Source: Nocardia ninae NBRC 108245 (GTDB lineage Bacteria > Actinomycetota > Actinomycetes > Mycobacteriales > Mycobacteriaceae). Taken from it: a stretch of 64,000 bases of DNA. The stretch covers positions 1 to 64,000 of the forward strand of contig NZ_BJXA01000001.1 of the NCBI RefSeq assembly GCF_007990755.1, given 5' to 3'. Under the pieces are notes generated by a model. It ran no database searches. It saw nothing but the letters and a program-made list of their open reading frames with translations, and was not told where the DNA came from. The translations under genes and the position numbers were made by a program. Shown here in pieces: positions 1 to 8,731 of this stretch (position 1 is the first letter of the stretch; every line of letters starts with the position of its first letter).

Positions 1-640
1 CGTTGTCGCCGATGCTGAGGCCGCCGATCGAGTCGCTCATCGCGGTGGCGGTGGCCTTGGCGCGGACGGCGTGCGAGGTCCGGTCCAGCGTGCGCCCGAC
101 CCGCACCAGCACCACGCACGCGGCACAGGGCAGCGCCGAATAGGCCACGGCGAACAGCATTTCCGGCACGATCGGGTTGCCCGCGCCCGGTCCTCGGGCG
201 TACGCCGCGGCGATCTGAGCGAGCATCGCCGCAACGGTGAGATAGCCGAAGGGCATGAGCCGCCAGAAGATACAGAGTGCCAGCGCGGGCAGCCCCGGAA
301 TCCAGGTGATCCACAATGACTTCTCGGCGGGCACGAGGGCATCGGCGCGCACCAGCAGCCAACTCAGCGCGGCGAGCAGGTAGCCGAGCGCGAAAGCCAG
401 GACCGCGTAACGGAGCAGATCGAAGCGCCAGCGCGCCGCGGCGACCACAATGCCCACGGTGGGCAGATAGATCGCGGTGAGCGCGAACGGTGTCCACCAC
501 GGCGCCGCGAGCGCGGACTGAGCCAGCGCGGTGGGCGTGGTCAGGGCGGCGTAGAAGATGCCCCCAAAACCGACGAACAGGCTTGCGCCACGGACGAGTC
601 GGGATTCGGCGCTGCGCCGTAGCGCGGCCGTTTCTATCAT
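1..640 (-). CDS. Membrane sensor protein, probable histidine kinase N-terminus (partial)
   Basis: The frame is open without a stop from an ATG at 640 to the left edge, giving 213 codons with the C-terminus outside the window. It shows about six hydrophobic segments (near residues 20-38, 50-69, 78-97, 112-128, 130-147 and 160-180), followed by a soluble stretch with basic residues. No kinase motif lies inside the window. The ATG overlaps the stop of the upstream response regulator gene (ATGA at 637-640), so the two are translationally coupled. This is the usual arrangement of a NarL-type regulator with its sensor kinase. The kinase call is inferred from that pairing; it could be another membrane sensor. 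Confidence 0.6.
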   Translation of the reverse strand, partial: MIETAALRRSAESRLVRGASLFVGFGGIFYAALTTPTALAQSALAAPWWTPFALTAIYLPTVGIVVAAARWRFDLLRYAVLAFALGYLLAALSWLLVRADALVPAEKSLWITWIPGLPALALCIFWRLMPFGYLTVAAMLAQIAAAYARGPGAGNPIVPEMLFAVAYSALPCAACVVLVRVGRTLDRTSHAVRAKATATAMSDSIGGLSIGDN

Positions 641-1332
641 CGGGGCCGGGGATCGCCGCCGAGGAAGCCGTCCCGCTCGGCCTCGCGGTACAGGTCCACG
701 CGCGAGCGGACCGGCCTGCCTGCCTCGGCATACCGCCGGCGGATCCGGCTCAGGTAGTCGTTGACCGTGTGTTCGGAGAGGCCGAGCTTGTGCGCCACCG
801 CGGCGGCGGTCTCACCGTTCGCGTAGTGCTCCAGCACGTCTCGCTGCCGCGGCGGCAGATCGATGTTGGTCAGCGCCGGGTCGCTGTCGATGGCCGAGGC
901 CCAGGCCATCGTCGCGACCTGCCTGCCGGAGGCGGCCGCCCGGATCATCGCGGTGGTGCGCTCGGCCGGATCGCTTTTCAGCGCGACACCGAGCACGCCG
1001 GCGCGGGCGGCCGAGCGGATCAGGTCCCGCCAGTCGCCGGTGGTGTAGACCAGGCAGGGAATGTCGAGACTATGTAGCAGTTCGACATTCGCGCGCGGGC
1101 TGGAGCCGTCGGGCAGCCGCAGGTCCAGCACGGCCAGGTCGAGATCGGTGGTCCGCTCCAAGAGTGCGGGCACCGTCTGCGCGATCGCCACGACGGTGAG
1201 ATCGGGTTGGTCGGACAGGATCGCGGCCAGGCCGACTGCGACCGCCTGGTGGTCTTCGACGATGCCGATTCGGCGTACGGTTCCCGGTGTCGCGTAGGGG
1301 CCCGGCAGATCGGTGACGGCGACGCCCGCCAT
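637..1332 (-). CDS. LuxR/NarL-family response regulator
   Basis: A receiver domain begins at RRIGIVEDHQ, with the probable phosphoacceptor Asp in AVLDLRLPDG. A C-terminal LuxR-type helix-turn-helix follows (LPPRQRDVLEHYANGETAAA, then LGLSEHTVNDYLSRIRRRY). It should bind DNA as a phosphorylated dimer. The gene precedes and overlaps the membrane sensor gene by ATGA, so the pair is a two-component system of unknown stimulus. The start is uncertain: ATG codons at 1332, 1356 and 1365 are in frame, none with a strong ribosome site. I chose 1332 because it leaves a short leader before the receiver domain. Confidence 0.85.
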   Translation of the reverse strand: MAGVAVTDLPGPYATPGTVRRIGIVEDHQAVAVGLAAILSDQPDLTVVAIAQTVPALLERTTDLDLAVLDLRLPDGSSPRANVELLHSLDIPCLVYTTGDWRDLIRSAARAGVLGVALKSDPAERTTAMIRAAASGRQVATMAWASAIDSDPALTNIDLPPRQRDVLEHYANGETAAAVAHKLGLSEHTVNDYLSRIRRRYAEAGRPVRSRVDLYREAERDGFLGGDPRPR

Positions 1333-1850
1333 TGTGAGGAGTCGACGGAGCACCATGAATGGCATTAAATCACTCGGTCCCGAAAGTTCCAAGTGAATCC
1401 GTTCGGCTATTCGGATTTCGCCCTCGGTGGCGGGGGGTCGATTGGCGGGAGCGAATGCTGGTCCGGCATTGCAAGTCGTACAACGTAATCTGATATCGAC
1501 CGGTCGGTTCGTGTGAAACCAGGTGAAACAGGTTGTGGCAGTGGCGATCAGCGACCGTACCGCCGATGATGCGTCGCTGTTTTCGGCGCCCCGGCTTATG
1601 CTGGTTCGAATTCCGCATTTTCACATGCGGATCGGACATCAGTCGACGTGCGCGAGGCGCGCACATTAATTCCAGAATTTGCTCCGAATTACCTATTTTG
1701 ACTTCGCCGAGGCGCGAATGACGGCCGCGTGGTCCCGGATCATGGACCTAGGTGTCGAGTGTTCAGTGGACAGACAGTGGGCACCGGTGCCACGAGACTC
1801 ACTGGATGAGGCCACGGGAGTGCCCGTCGGCATGAACAGGGGAGAAGGAC
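1333..1850. other. Intergenic region, 518 bp, no gene seen
   Basis: This divergent region separates the response regulator from the radical-SAM-like gene. It is less GC-rich than its surroundings, especially around 1600-1700. No reading frame here looks coding. Its right part holds a 12-bp palindrome (1780-1791), listed separately. It probably contains the promoters of both flanking genes. Confidence 0.6.
1780..1791. promoter_or_regulatory. Perfect 12-bp palindrome upstream of the radical-SAM-like gene
   Basis: GGCACCGGTGCC is perfectly self-complementary and lies 60 bases before the GTG start at 1851. It is preceded by two CAGTG copies (1764-1768 and 1774-1778). It may be an operator, but GC-rich palindromes of this length also arise by chance in such genomes. 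Confidence 0.25.
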
Positions 1851-2462
1851 GTGCACTCGAGTCGGCACCCGGACAGCGCCGCGATGCTGGTGTCGCGGCT
1901 GCGATTTCCGGTGGTGGACATCGGTTATGGAGTTCGCGCGGAGGTATGGCTGCCCGGCTGCCGGATCTTCTGCCGCGACTGTCTCGCCGGACACACGTGG
2001 GTGTTCGACGAATCGACCCGCTGCGGCGTCGAAGCGGTACTCGACTGGCTGCGCGAGTTGCCCGCCGACCGGATCGACGGCGTCACGATCTGCGGCGGCG
2101 AGCCGACCGACCGGCCTGTGGCGCTATGTGCCCTCATCGACGGAATCAACACGTGGCGAGCAGGGTTGACCCGCCCGGTCGATCTGCTGCTGTACTCCGG
2201 TCGTTCGACCGCCGTGCTGGATGAGCGGCTGCCATGGCTGAGCGCGTCGGTGGACGCGCTGGTCGCCGAGCGGTTCGAGGGGCGCGATGCCGGATCGTCC
2301 GGTCCGGCGAGCCGGCGCGTCGTCGTCGGCTCCGCGCTCGGCATGACACGTTATGCCGCAGCGCCTTTCGCGGCCGATGTTACGTCGTGCGATAGCTGCG
2401 GGCGACCAACGCCGAGCGCAGATACCACAGGCCGGACGGTTGGGACGGGTCGAAGCCGGTGA
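1851..2462 (+). CDS. Small radical-SAM-like 4Fe-4S protein
   Basis: This 203-residue protein carries CRIFCRDC, a CX3CX2C radical-SAM cluster motif (first Cys near residue 37), and ICGGEPTD, resembling the GGE motif that binds the SAM amino group. Its architecture resembles the 4Fe-4S single-cluster family of NrdG-like activases, which are short radical-SAM proteins rather than full TIM-barrel enzymes. A GTG at 1851 follows GGAGAAGG at a good distance. The C-terminal stretch after about residue 175 looks non-conserved and overlaps the 3' end of the facing regulator by 83 bases. No obvious glycyl-radical partner lies nearby, so the substrate is unknown. Confidence 0.7.
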   Translation: MHSSRHPDSAAMLVSRLRFPVVDIGYGVRAEVWLPGCRIFCRDCLAGHTWVFDESTRCGVEAVLDWLRELPADRIDGVTICGGEPTDRPVALCALIDGINTWRAGLTRPVDLLLYSGRSTAVLDERLPWLSASVDALVAERFEGRDAGSSGPASRRVVVGSALGMTRYAAAPFAADVTSCDSCGRPTPSADTTGRTVGTGRSR

Positions 2463-3600
2463 GCTGACCGATCCGCTTGAGGCGATAGTCCACGGTGTTG
2501 GTGTGCACGTGCAGAACTCGCGCGGTGCGCTGCCGGTTGAGGTTGTTGGCGATATGGCGCTGCAGGGTTTCCAGTAGCTCGGGGTGTTCGTCGAGCGGGT
2601 CCAGCAGCTGCCCGAGGTACTCGCGGCCCGGACCCGGGCGGGTGAGCTGGTATTCGAGCGCGAGCTCGTCGAACCGGTACAGCCCGGCCACCGCTTCGAG
2701 CCGCTGCACCATGTCGAGCAGTTCGTGCGCCTGGTCGGCGGCGTTGGGGATCTGCTCGGGCGTGGCCTCGACCATGGTCGCGGTGATGCCGACCTGGGCG
2801 GCGTGCGACAGCTGGGTCACCAGGGCGTCATAGCCGGCGTTGTCGAAGGTGGGCGACGGAATGAGTATCGTGCCGCCGTCGACGCTGAGCAGCGACAGCG
2901 CGCTGTCCCCGCAGCGGGTGGCCAGTTCGGCCTGCACCCGTCTGAGTTTGCGGCGCGCGACCACCTGGCTGTCCAGCATCGGATTGTGTTCGTCGCGATG
3001 CGGCGGAATCGCCACGGCCAGTACGGAGTACGAGGCCGCGATGGCGATCCCGCATTCGCGCGCCATGGTGGAGGTGCTGTGCCCGCCGAGCAGCGCGGAG
3101 GTGAGCGTGTGCACGGCGGTGTGGTGCTCGCTGACCACCGAGCGCAGTTCCTTGATGTAGGCCACCGAGATCGCCGAGCTGATCATGTCCAGCATCTCCA
3201 GCACCATCTTGGCGCCGTCGACCAGGCTGTCGAAATCCTTGATGGACGCGTCGGACACCACCAGGTCCAGCCCCATCTTGAAGCCCTCGTGGATGGAGTG
3301 GTGGATGGTGTCGATGGGCACGCCCTCGCGCGCCCAGCCTGCTGCGGCGTCCTGTAAGCGCTGCAACTTACCCGGGATGTCCTGGCCGTCGAGCATGCTC
3401 ACCGCGAACTCGAGGCAGACCCGGGTGATGGTGGTGACGTCGCCGGAGATCGCGTCCGCGGGCAGGGTCCCGCAGGGGATGACGTTTTCGACGAAGTGCC
3501 CGACCATCTGGCGCGACAACGCGCGAACGTCCTTGAGCGGGGACGACATCGGCTTGCCGGCGAGCGTCAGGCTCTGCCGGGCCGAGTTGCCGATCGACAT
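2380..3600 (-). CDS. PucR/CdaR-type transcriptional regulator
   Basis: The 406-residue protein ends with the PucR-family helix-turn-helix (TARVLHVHTNTVDYRLKRIG, then a stretch ending in LRSALVARS). The central part is compatible with the GGDEF-like or dimerisation region of these regulators. Such proteins usually control purine, sugar-acid or aromatic catabolism. I chose ATG 3600 because GGAAGGAG lies seven bases upstream; an upstream in-frame start at 3642 has no comparable site. It shares 83 bases at its 3' end with the facing radical-SAM-like gene. No clear target gene is adjacent. Confidence 0.8.
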   Translation of the reverse strand: MSIGNSARQSLTLAGKPMSSPLKDVRALSRQMVGHFVENVIPCGTLPADAISGDVTTITRVCLEFAVSMLDGQDIPGKLQRLQDAAAGWAREGVPIDTIHHSIHEGFKMGLDLVVSDASIKDFDSLVDGAKMVLEMLDMISSAISVAYIKELRSVVSEHHTAVHTLTSALLGGHSTSTMARECGIAIAASYSVLAVAIPPHRDEHNPMLDSQVVARRKLRRVQAELATRCGDSALSLLSVDGGTILIPSPTFDNAGYDALVTQLSHAAQVGITATMVEATPEQIPNAADQAHELLDMVQRLEAVAGLYRFDELALEYQLTRPGPGREYLGQLLDPLDEHPELLETLQRHIANNLNRQRTARVLHVHTNTVDYRLKRIGQLTGFDPSQPSGLWYLRSALVARSYRTT

Positions 3601-3793
3601 TGACGACTCCTTCCGCCCCCGAAATATAACTGTGCGGCGCATTCACACTAAACGTTCTATTCCGGCGATGGACCGATTCGCAAGGTTCTGTGTGCGGCTT
3701 GCAGACTGGTCGGTCGGTCCTTGTGCGCCGTCACAGCGTGTTGGGGCTATTGAACTGGTCGTTTGATTTATTGAAACCTCTTCGGACGGTTTT

Positions 3794-4669
3794 TTACACC
3801 AGTACTGCGATATCGAGTTCGCGCAGGCGAGCCGGATCGGCGATCACCTCGTACCCCGCGACCCGACCGTCGCGCACCGTAACCGCGAGGGCGAGTAGCA
3901 ACTTGCCGCGCGGGGCGACCAGGATGCCGACCGCGCCGTTCACCAGCGCCAGCGCCGCCACCTGCGAACGACGTTGCAGCAGTACGGTTTCCTTCGCCAC
4001 CGCCGCAGCGCCGCGCACCACGGCCGACAGGCCTGCGGGCAGCGCGGCCGGATCGGCGACGCGGACCACATCGGGGGCGAGCACCGCGAGGAGCGCGTCG
4101 AGATCGCCACCGCGGGCGGCGGTCAGGAAAGCCTCGACCACATGACGTTGCTCAGCGAGTTCGGCTGCGGTGGCGGTGGTTTCGCCCTGAGCCCGCTGAC
4201 GCGCGCGGCTGGCGAGTTTCTTCGTGGTCGCGGTGCTCCGCCCGACGATCGGCGCGATCTGATCGAACGGCACGGCGAACAGATCGTGCAGCACGAACGC
4301 CACCCGCTCGTCGGGGCCCAGCGTGTCCAGCACCACGAGCAGCGCCCGGCCGACCGAATCGATCAGCACCGCTTCGTGTTCCGGGTCGCTGTCGTAGGCG
4401 GCGTCGCCGAGTTCGGCGAGCAGGTCGACGGGTTCCTCGCGCCGTGCGGCCCGTGACCGCAGCATGTCCAGGCAGATCCGCGACACCACCGTGGTGAGCC
4501 AGCCTGCCAGGTTCGCCACCTCGTCGCTGTCCTGGCGGGCCAGCCGCAGCCATGCCTCCTGCACGGCGTCGTCGGCCTCGCTGAGCGACCCGAGCATCCG
4601 ATACGCGACGGCGCGGAGATGGTCGCGATGGGTCTCGAATTGCCGCGCCAGCATGTCCTGCGCCCGCAT
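3794..4669 (-). CDS. sigJ: SigJ-like ECF sigma factor with C-terminal SnoaL-like domain
   Basis: Region 2 is at the N-terminus (RAVAYRMLGSLSEADDAVQE), region 4 follows (VAFVLHDLFAVPFDQIAPIV, then GRSTATTKKLASRARQRAQG), and an NTF2/SnoaL-like domain fills roughly residues 180-285. This three-part layout at 291 residues is that of the SigJ (ECF41-like) group, where the C-terminal domain tunes activity instead of a separate anti-sigma factor. AAAGGTG precedes ATG 4669. The divergent DoxX gene is a common partner and probable target of this group. Confidence 0.85.
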   Translation of the reverse strand: MRAQDMLARQFETHRDHLRAVAYRMLGSLSEADDAVQEAWLRLARQDSDEVANLAGWLTTVVSRICLDMLRSRAARREEPVDLLAELGDAAYDSDPEHEAVLIDSVGRALLVVLDTLGPDERVAFVLHDLFAVPFDQIAPIVGRSTATTKKLASRARQRAQGETTATAAELAEQRHVVEAFLTAARGGDLDALLAVLAPDVVRVADPAALPAGLSAVVRGAAAVAKETVLLQRRSQVAALALVNGAVGILVAPRGKLLLALAVTVRDGRVAGYEVIADPARLRELDIAVLV

Positions 4670-4804
4670 CGGTCACCTTTCCGTTCCGCCCTCCGTCAGA
4701 TGGTTGACGGATCCCACCGCGCCCGGTGGTTCCGGTGCGGCGCCGTCGAGGCGCCACACCACGATCGCAGACCGGTCGCAGCACACACCAGGAGGGTGTT
4801 ACCC

Positions 4805-5152
4805 ATGTCCACCGCTTATGTCATCGTCACCATCGTCGCCGCGGCCGCCGTGCTGATCGCGTCCGGCGTCGATGTCTTCCGTGCTCAATGGGTGCGCGAC
4901 AACATGCGTAGCTACGGCATCCCGGAGTGGACGCTGATGCCGTTGGCCGTGATCAAGGTGGCAGGCGCCGTCGGCCTGCTCGTCGGTCTGGCCATTCCGT
5001 CGCTGGGGCTGGCCGCCGCGATCTGCCTGGTCCTCTACTTCATCGGCGCGATCATCACCATCCTCCGCGCCCGCGGGTACGGCGACCTCGCCTACCCCAT
5101 GCCGTATCTGGCACTGGCGGCCGCGTCGGCGGTTCTGTTCGTGCTCGCCTGA
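4805..5152 (+). CDS. DoxX-family membrane protein
   Basis: This is a 115-residue protein with four predicted membrane helices (about residues 4-22, 44-62, 66-88 and 96-114). A charged RAQWVRDNMRSYGIPEW loop follows the first helix, as in DoxX-like proteins. AGGAGGGT lies before ATG 4805, which fixes the start. It is divergent from the SigJ-like sigma factor 135 bases away; that pairing suggests control by the sigma factor. Its role in the membrane is unknown, with redox or stress functions proposed for the family. Confidence 0.8.
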   Translation: MSTAYVIVTIVAAAAVLIASGVDVFRAQWVRDNMRSYGIPEWTLMPLAVIKVAGAVGLLVGLAIPSLGLAAAICLVLYFIGAIITILRARGYGDLAYPMPYLALAAASAVLFVLA

Positions 5153-5159
5153 CCGGCGC

Positions 5160-6746
5160 CTAGCCCTGCTGGATGAACTTCGCCGCCTGCTCGCCGATGA
5201 ACACCGCGGGGGCGTGCGTGTGGCCGCGGATGAGCAGCGGCATGACGGAGGCATCGGCGACGCGAAGGCCTTGTACGCCACGCACTTCCAGGCGCGGGGT
5301 GACGACGCTGGCCGGGTCGGTGCCCATCCGGCAGGTGCCGACCGGGTGATAGAGGGTGTGCGAGTAGCCGTTGAGCGCGAGTTCGAGGGTGGCTTCGAGC
5401 TCGGCGGGGGCCTGCGGCGGGTAGATGATCGGGCCCAGTACGGCTTTCATGGCCGGGGTGGCGGCGATCTCGGCGCAGGTGCGCAGGCCGGACATGAGGG
5501 CGGCCCGGTCGGCACCCGCGCTGTCGGACAGGTAGCGCGGGTCGATCACCGGCTTGGCGGCCGGATCCGGGGCGGCGAGGGTGATTCGGCCGCGGCTGTG
5601 CGGGCGCAGCAGCACGGTCGCCAGGATGACGCCGTGTTCGGTCGGGTCCACCAGGCCCTCGTAGTAGAACGGCGCAGGCGCGAAGATCAGCTCCAGGTCG
5701 GGCAGGTCCAGTTCGGGATTGCTGCGGATGAATCCGTAGGCCTCACCGACGTTGGAGGTGAGCATGCCGCGATGGCGCAGCAGGTAGTCGAGCAGTTGGC
5801 GCGGCTTCTCGGCGCCGAACAGCGAGTCGGCGGCGACGCCGTAGCCGATCCCGGTGACGAGGTGATCCTGTAGGTTGGCGCCGACCTCGGGCACGTGCCG
5901 CAGCGCGCGAATACCCTGGCGCGCCAGCTCGTCTCGGTCGCCGATGCCCGAGAGCATCAGCAGCTGCGGGCTGTTGATCGCGCCACCGCAGAGCACCACC
6001 TCGCGGCGGGCGGTGACCGTGTGCGGGCCGCCGCCCTGGTGGTATTCGACGCCGACCGCGCGGGTCCCCTCGAACAGCACCCGGGTGGCGGGCGCCTCGG
6101 TGCGGACGGTCAGGTTCGGCCGCCGCATCGCGGGCCGCAGGTAGCCGTCCGCGGTGCTCCACCGCCTGCCGCCGTGCTGGGTGACCATGGTCTCGCTGAA
6201 GCCTTCCGGCTCCGGCCGATTGGGCGGCTCGACCTCGAAACCCGCCTCCCGCACCGCGGTCAGATAGGCGGCGGTCAAGGCGCGCGGACTGCGTTGCCGG
6301 GAGATGTGCAGCGGACCGTTGGCGCCCTCGTCCGGATACTGTGCGTCCTGGACGTTTTCGATCCGGCGGAACTGCTCGACCGCGGCCGCGAAGCCCCACT
6401 CCTCGCCCGCCAGCAAGCCCCACTCGTCGTAGTCGGCGCGGAAGCCACGCACCCACATCATCGCGTTCATCGACGAGGAACCGCCGAGCATCTTGCCGCG
6501 CGGCCAATAGATCTGCCGATTCTTCAGCTCGGGCTGCGGCTCGGTGAGATAGTCCCAATCCACCTCGGTGCGAAACAGTTTCGCGAACCCGGCGGGAATA
6601 TGGGCGAACTTGTTCTTGTCCGGTGGGCCCGCCTCCAGCAGCACCACCGACGTATTCGGATCGGCACTGAGCCGGTTCGCCAGCACGGCGCCCGCGGATC
6701 CGGCGCCGACGATCACGTAGTCCGCGGTAAGCCCACCTGGTTGCAC
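5160..6746 (-). CDS. GMC-family FAD-dependent alcohol dehydrogenase/oxidase
   Basis: The 528-residue protein is of typical choline-dehydrogenase-like length. It has an FAD dinucleotide fold at residues 9-20 ([18 protein letters not shown]), the GMC signature [16 protein letters not shown], and a C-terminal active-site region with [10 protein letters not shown] and GHTHAPAV, giving a His-His pair where choline dehydrogenases have His-Asn. It should oxidise a primary alcohol to an aldehyde; the substrate is unknown. GTG 6746 is preceded by GGAG. It is divergent from an SDR gene 112 bases away. Confidence 0.85.
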   Translation of the reverse strand: MQPGGLTADYVIVGAGSAGAVLANRLSADPNTSVVLLEAGPPDKNKFAHIPAGFAKLFRTEVDWDYLTEPQPELKNRQIYWPRGKMLGGSSSMNAMMWVRGFRADYDEWGLLAGEEWGFAAAVEQFRRIENVQDAQYPDEGANGPLHISRQRSPRALTAAYLTAVREAGFEVEPPNRPEPEGFSETMVTQHGGRRWSTADGYLRPAMRRPNLTVRTEAPATRVLFEGTRAVGVEYHQGGGPHTVTARREVVLCGGAINSPQLLMLSGIGDRDELARQGIRALRHVPEVGANLQDHLVTGIGYGVAADSLFGAEKPRQLLDYLLRHRGMLTSNVGEAYGFIRSNPELDLPDLELIFAPAPFYYEGLVDPTEHGVILATVLLRPHSRGRITLAAPDPAAKPVIDPRYLSDSAGADRAALMSGLRTCAEIAATPAMKAVLGPIIYPPQAPAELEATLELALNGYSHTLYHPVGTCRMGTDPASVVTPRLEVRGVQGLRVADASVMPLLIRGHTHAPAVFIGEQAAKFIQQG

Positions 6747-6858
6747 TGTCCCACTCCGATCTGCGCTGCCTACGGCAAAGATACGAGGATCAGGTGTGCC
6801 GATGGTTCGCTTTCGGCACAACCGGACACAAGTCACCGAGTATGGAGGTAGCGCGACA

Positions 6859-7608
6859 GTGGACGCGGGAACAGTGATCGTCACCGGTGGTAGCCGCGGT
6901 ATCGGCGCGGCAACGGCCCGGCTGCTCGCGGGCGCGGGCCACCGCGTCTGCCTGACCTATCGGGCGGACACTGCCGCGGCGGAGGCGGTGGTCGCCGACA
7001 TCGCCGCGGAAGGCGGCAGCGCGCTCGTGGTGCGTGCCGACATGAGCGACCCCGCCGACATCGAGGCGTTGTTCCGTACTGTCGATGCCGAGCTCGGTAC
7101 GCTCACCGGCTTGGTCAACAACGCGGCGACGCTCGAAACGCAGTGCCGGGTAGTCGAACTCGACGCCGAACGGCTGCATCGCGTAATGACCGTCAATGTC
7201 GTCGCCCCGATACTGTGCGCTAGATACGCCGTCCAGCGCATGTCCACCGCGCACGGCGGCCTGGGCGGCGCGATCGTCAATGTGTCCTCGGCCGCGGCCC
7301 GGCTGGGTTCGGCGGGGGAGTACGTCGACTACGCCGCGAGCAAGGGCGCCCTGGATACGTTCACCCGCGGACTCTCCGTCGAGGTCGCGGCGGAGGGTAT
7401 TCGAGTGAACGCGGTGCGCCCCGGCTTCATCCACACGGACATGCACGCCCAAGGTGGCGAACCGGGCCGCGTCGACCGCGTCGCGCCGAGCCTGCCGATG
7501 CGTCGAGGCGGCCGACCGGAGGAGGTCGCTGAAGCTATTGTCTGGCTGTTGTCCGAGCGGGCGTCGTATGTCACCGGCTCGTTCATCGATGTGGCCGGCG
7601 GGCGGTGA
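6859..7608 (+). CDS. SDR-family NAD(P)-dependent oxidoreductase
   Basis: This 249-residue classical SDR has the cofactor motif TGGSRGIG near residue 10, NNAA, a catalytic Ser in NVSSAAA and YAASK (Y-x3-K). The C-terminal [12 protein letters not shown] is typical of FabG-like enzymes. It interconverts a secondary alcohol and a ketone. GGAGGT at 6844-6849 selects the GTG at 6859. It is followed by the NTF2-like gene on the same strand after 83 bases, which include a candidate operator. Confidence 0.88.
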   Translation: MDAGTVIVTGGSRGIGAATARLLAGAGHRVCLTYRADTAAAEAVVADIAAEGGSALVVRADMSDPADIEALFRTVDAELGTLTGLVNNAATLETQCRVVELDAERLHRVMTVNVVAPILCARYAVQRMSTAHGGLGGAIVNVSSAAARLGSAGEYVDYAASKGALDTFTRGLSVEVAAEGIRVNAVRPGFIHTDMHAQGGEPGRVDRVAPSLPMRRGGRPEEVAEAIVWLLSERASYVTGSFIDVAGGR

Positions 7609-7623
7609 GACCGGTCACAAAAC

Positions 7624-7635
7624 GAACGATCGGTC
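7624..7635. promoter_or_regulatory. Candidate operator before the NTF2-like gene
   Basis: GAACGATCGGTC is a near-palindrome (10 of 12 positions symmetric around CGATCG). It lies between the SDR stop and the start of the NTF2-like gene, in a locally AT-richer spacer. The form resembles common TetR-family operators. No regulator is assigned. Confidence 0.3.
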
Positions 7636-7691
7636 GTGCATATTGTTAGCCTCGGTACATACCATTCGGTTCCACTCTCTTGGAAGGCGTG

Positions 7692-8141
7692 ATGGATATG
7701 GTGGACGAGGACCGCGCGCGTAAAGTCGCGATGATCGAGGAGTTCTTCCGGCTCAGCTCGGCCAAGGATTTCGAAGGTTTCCTGGCGTTGTGCACCGACG
7801 ACATCCACATGTCGATTCCGTACCAGCTGCCGGGCTTCCCGGACCACGCCGACGGTAAGGACGAGATCCGGGCCACCCGGACGGCGGTCGACCGGTACGA
7901 GCCCTACGCGATGTGGGCGAGCAAGATCGAGCCGATGCTGGACCCGGACCAGTTCCTGGTCGAGTCGAAGGGCGACATGGTCGTTCGCGCGACCGGCAGG
8001 CCCTACCGCAACGACTACGTGAACGTCTTCCGGTTCCGCGACGGCAAGATCGCCGAGTGGGTCAGCTACCACGATCCCTTGCGTCAGATGGTCGCGTTCG
8101 GACTGACGGAACTGCCGGTCGCCTCGGTTACTTCAGGATGA
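7692..8141 (+). CDS. NTF2/SnoaL-like protein
   Basis: A 149-residue single-domain protein with the SnoaL/PhzB-like pattern: an N-terminal helix (MIEEFFRLSSAKDFEGFLAL), CTDDIHMSIPYQLPG, then a C-terminal FRDGKIAEWVSYHDPL strand pair. Such cone-shaped folds act as isomerases, hydrolases or binding proteins, and the sequence does not say which. GGAAGG lies just upstream; ATG 7692 and ATG 7698 are both possible. It is convergent with the TetR gene and overlaps it by 14 bases. Neighbouring oxidoreductases suggest a catabolic role. Confidence 0.75.
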   Translation: MDMVDEDRARKVAMIEEFFRLSSAKDFEGFLALCTDDIHMSIPYQLPGFPDHADGKDEIRATRTAVDRYEPYAMWASKIEPMLDPDQFLVESKGDMVVRATGRPYRNDYVNVFRFRDGKIAEWVSYHDPLRQMVAFGLTELPVASVTSG

Positions 8142-8706
8142 GCAACGCGGACTTCTCGATTCGATCGGCGATCTCCGAATAGGACGCGTAACCCATGCCC
8201 GCGCGCACCAGCGCGCCCGCGTAGAGCAACTCCAGTGATTCGACGACATCCGGGTCCGCGTCGGGGCCGAGCGCCCGCATGATCCGTTTGCGGATCTCGG
8301 TCCCGATGCGACCGCGCAGATGCACCACGTCGGGGTCGCGGCCCAGCAGCGCGCTGGTGACCGCGCCGGAGAGCTCCTGCTCGTCGGCGACCAGCATCGC
8401 GATATCGCGCAGCTCGGCGACGACCCGGACCGTCGGGTCGGGGTCCTGGCTGGCCGGTGACGGCGCGGAAACCAAACGCCGCCAGAAGATCTCGGCGACC
8501 AGGTGTTCCTTCGAGGAGAAGTAGGTGTAGGCGGTGGCGGTGCCGACGCCCGCCGCCGCGGCGACCAACCGGATCGTCATCCCCGCGAACCCTTCGCGGG
8601 CAAGCACTTCCACCGCCGACCTGGTGAGCTTGTCGACGGTGTCGGCCTGCTTGCCGGAGAGCCTGCGGCGGGTCGCCTCGACGATGACGGGATCGGATTC
8701 GGACAT
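8128..8706 (-). CDS. TetR-family regulator, probable repressor of the P450 region
   Basis: The 192-residue protein has an N-terminal TetR helix-turn-helix (MTIRLVAAAAGVGTATAYTY, then FSSKEHLVAEIF) and a helical ligand domain. The start at 8706 sits inside a copy of the 17-bp element also found at the aldA/CYP123 and CYP51/MCE promoters, so autoregulation is likely. M. tuberculosis has a TetR gene (Rv0767c) between cyp123 and aldA. By position and gene neighbourhood this may be its counterpart, displaced next to the FAD dehydrogenase. The ligand is unknown, perhaps a sterol-like molecule. Confidence 0.85.
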   Translation of the reverse strand: MSESDPVIVEATRRRLSGKQADTVDKLTRSAVEVLAREGFAGMTIRLVAAAAGVGTATAYTYFSSKEHLVAEIFWRRLVSAPSPASQDPDPTVRVVAELRDIAMLVADEQELSGAVTSALLGRDPDVVHLRGRIGTEIRKRIMRALGPDADPDVVESLELLYAGALVRAGMGYASYSEIADRIEKSALLILK

Positions 8707-8717
8707 GTGTCTGGATA
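8701..8717 (-). promoter_or_regulatory. 17-bp shared operator, copy A (TetR start)
   Basis: On the minus strand the sequence is TATCCAGACACATGTCC, differing from copy C by one base. It covers the start codon of the TetR gene and lies in the 25-base gap after the FAD dehydrogenase stop. A repressor bound here would block initiation of its own gene, a common autoregulatory layout. Confidence 0.6.
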
Positions 8718-8731
8718 CTACTACGGGCAGG

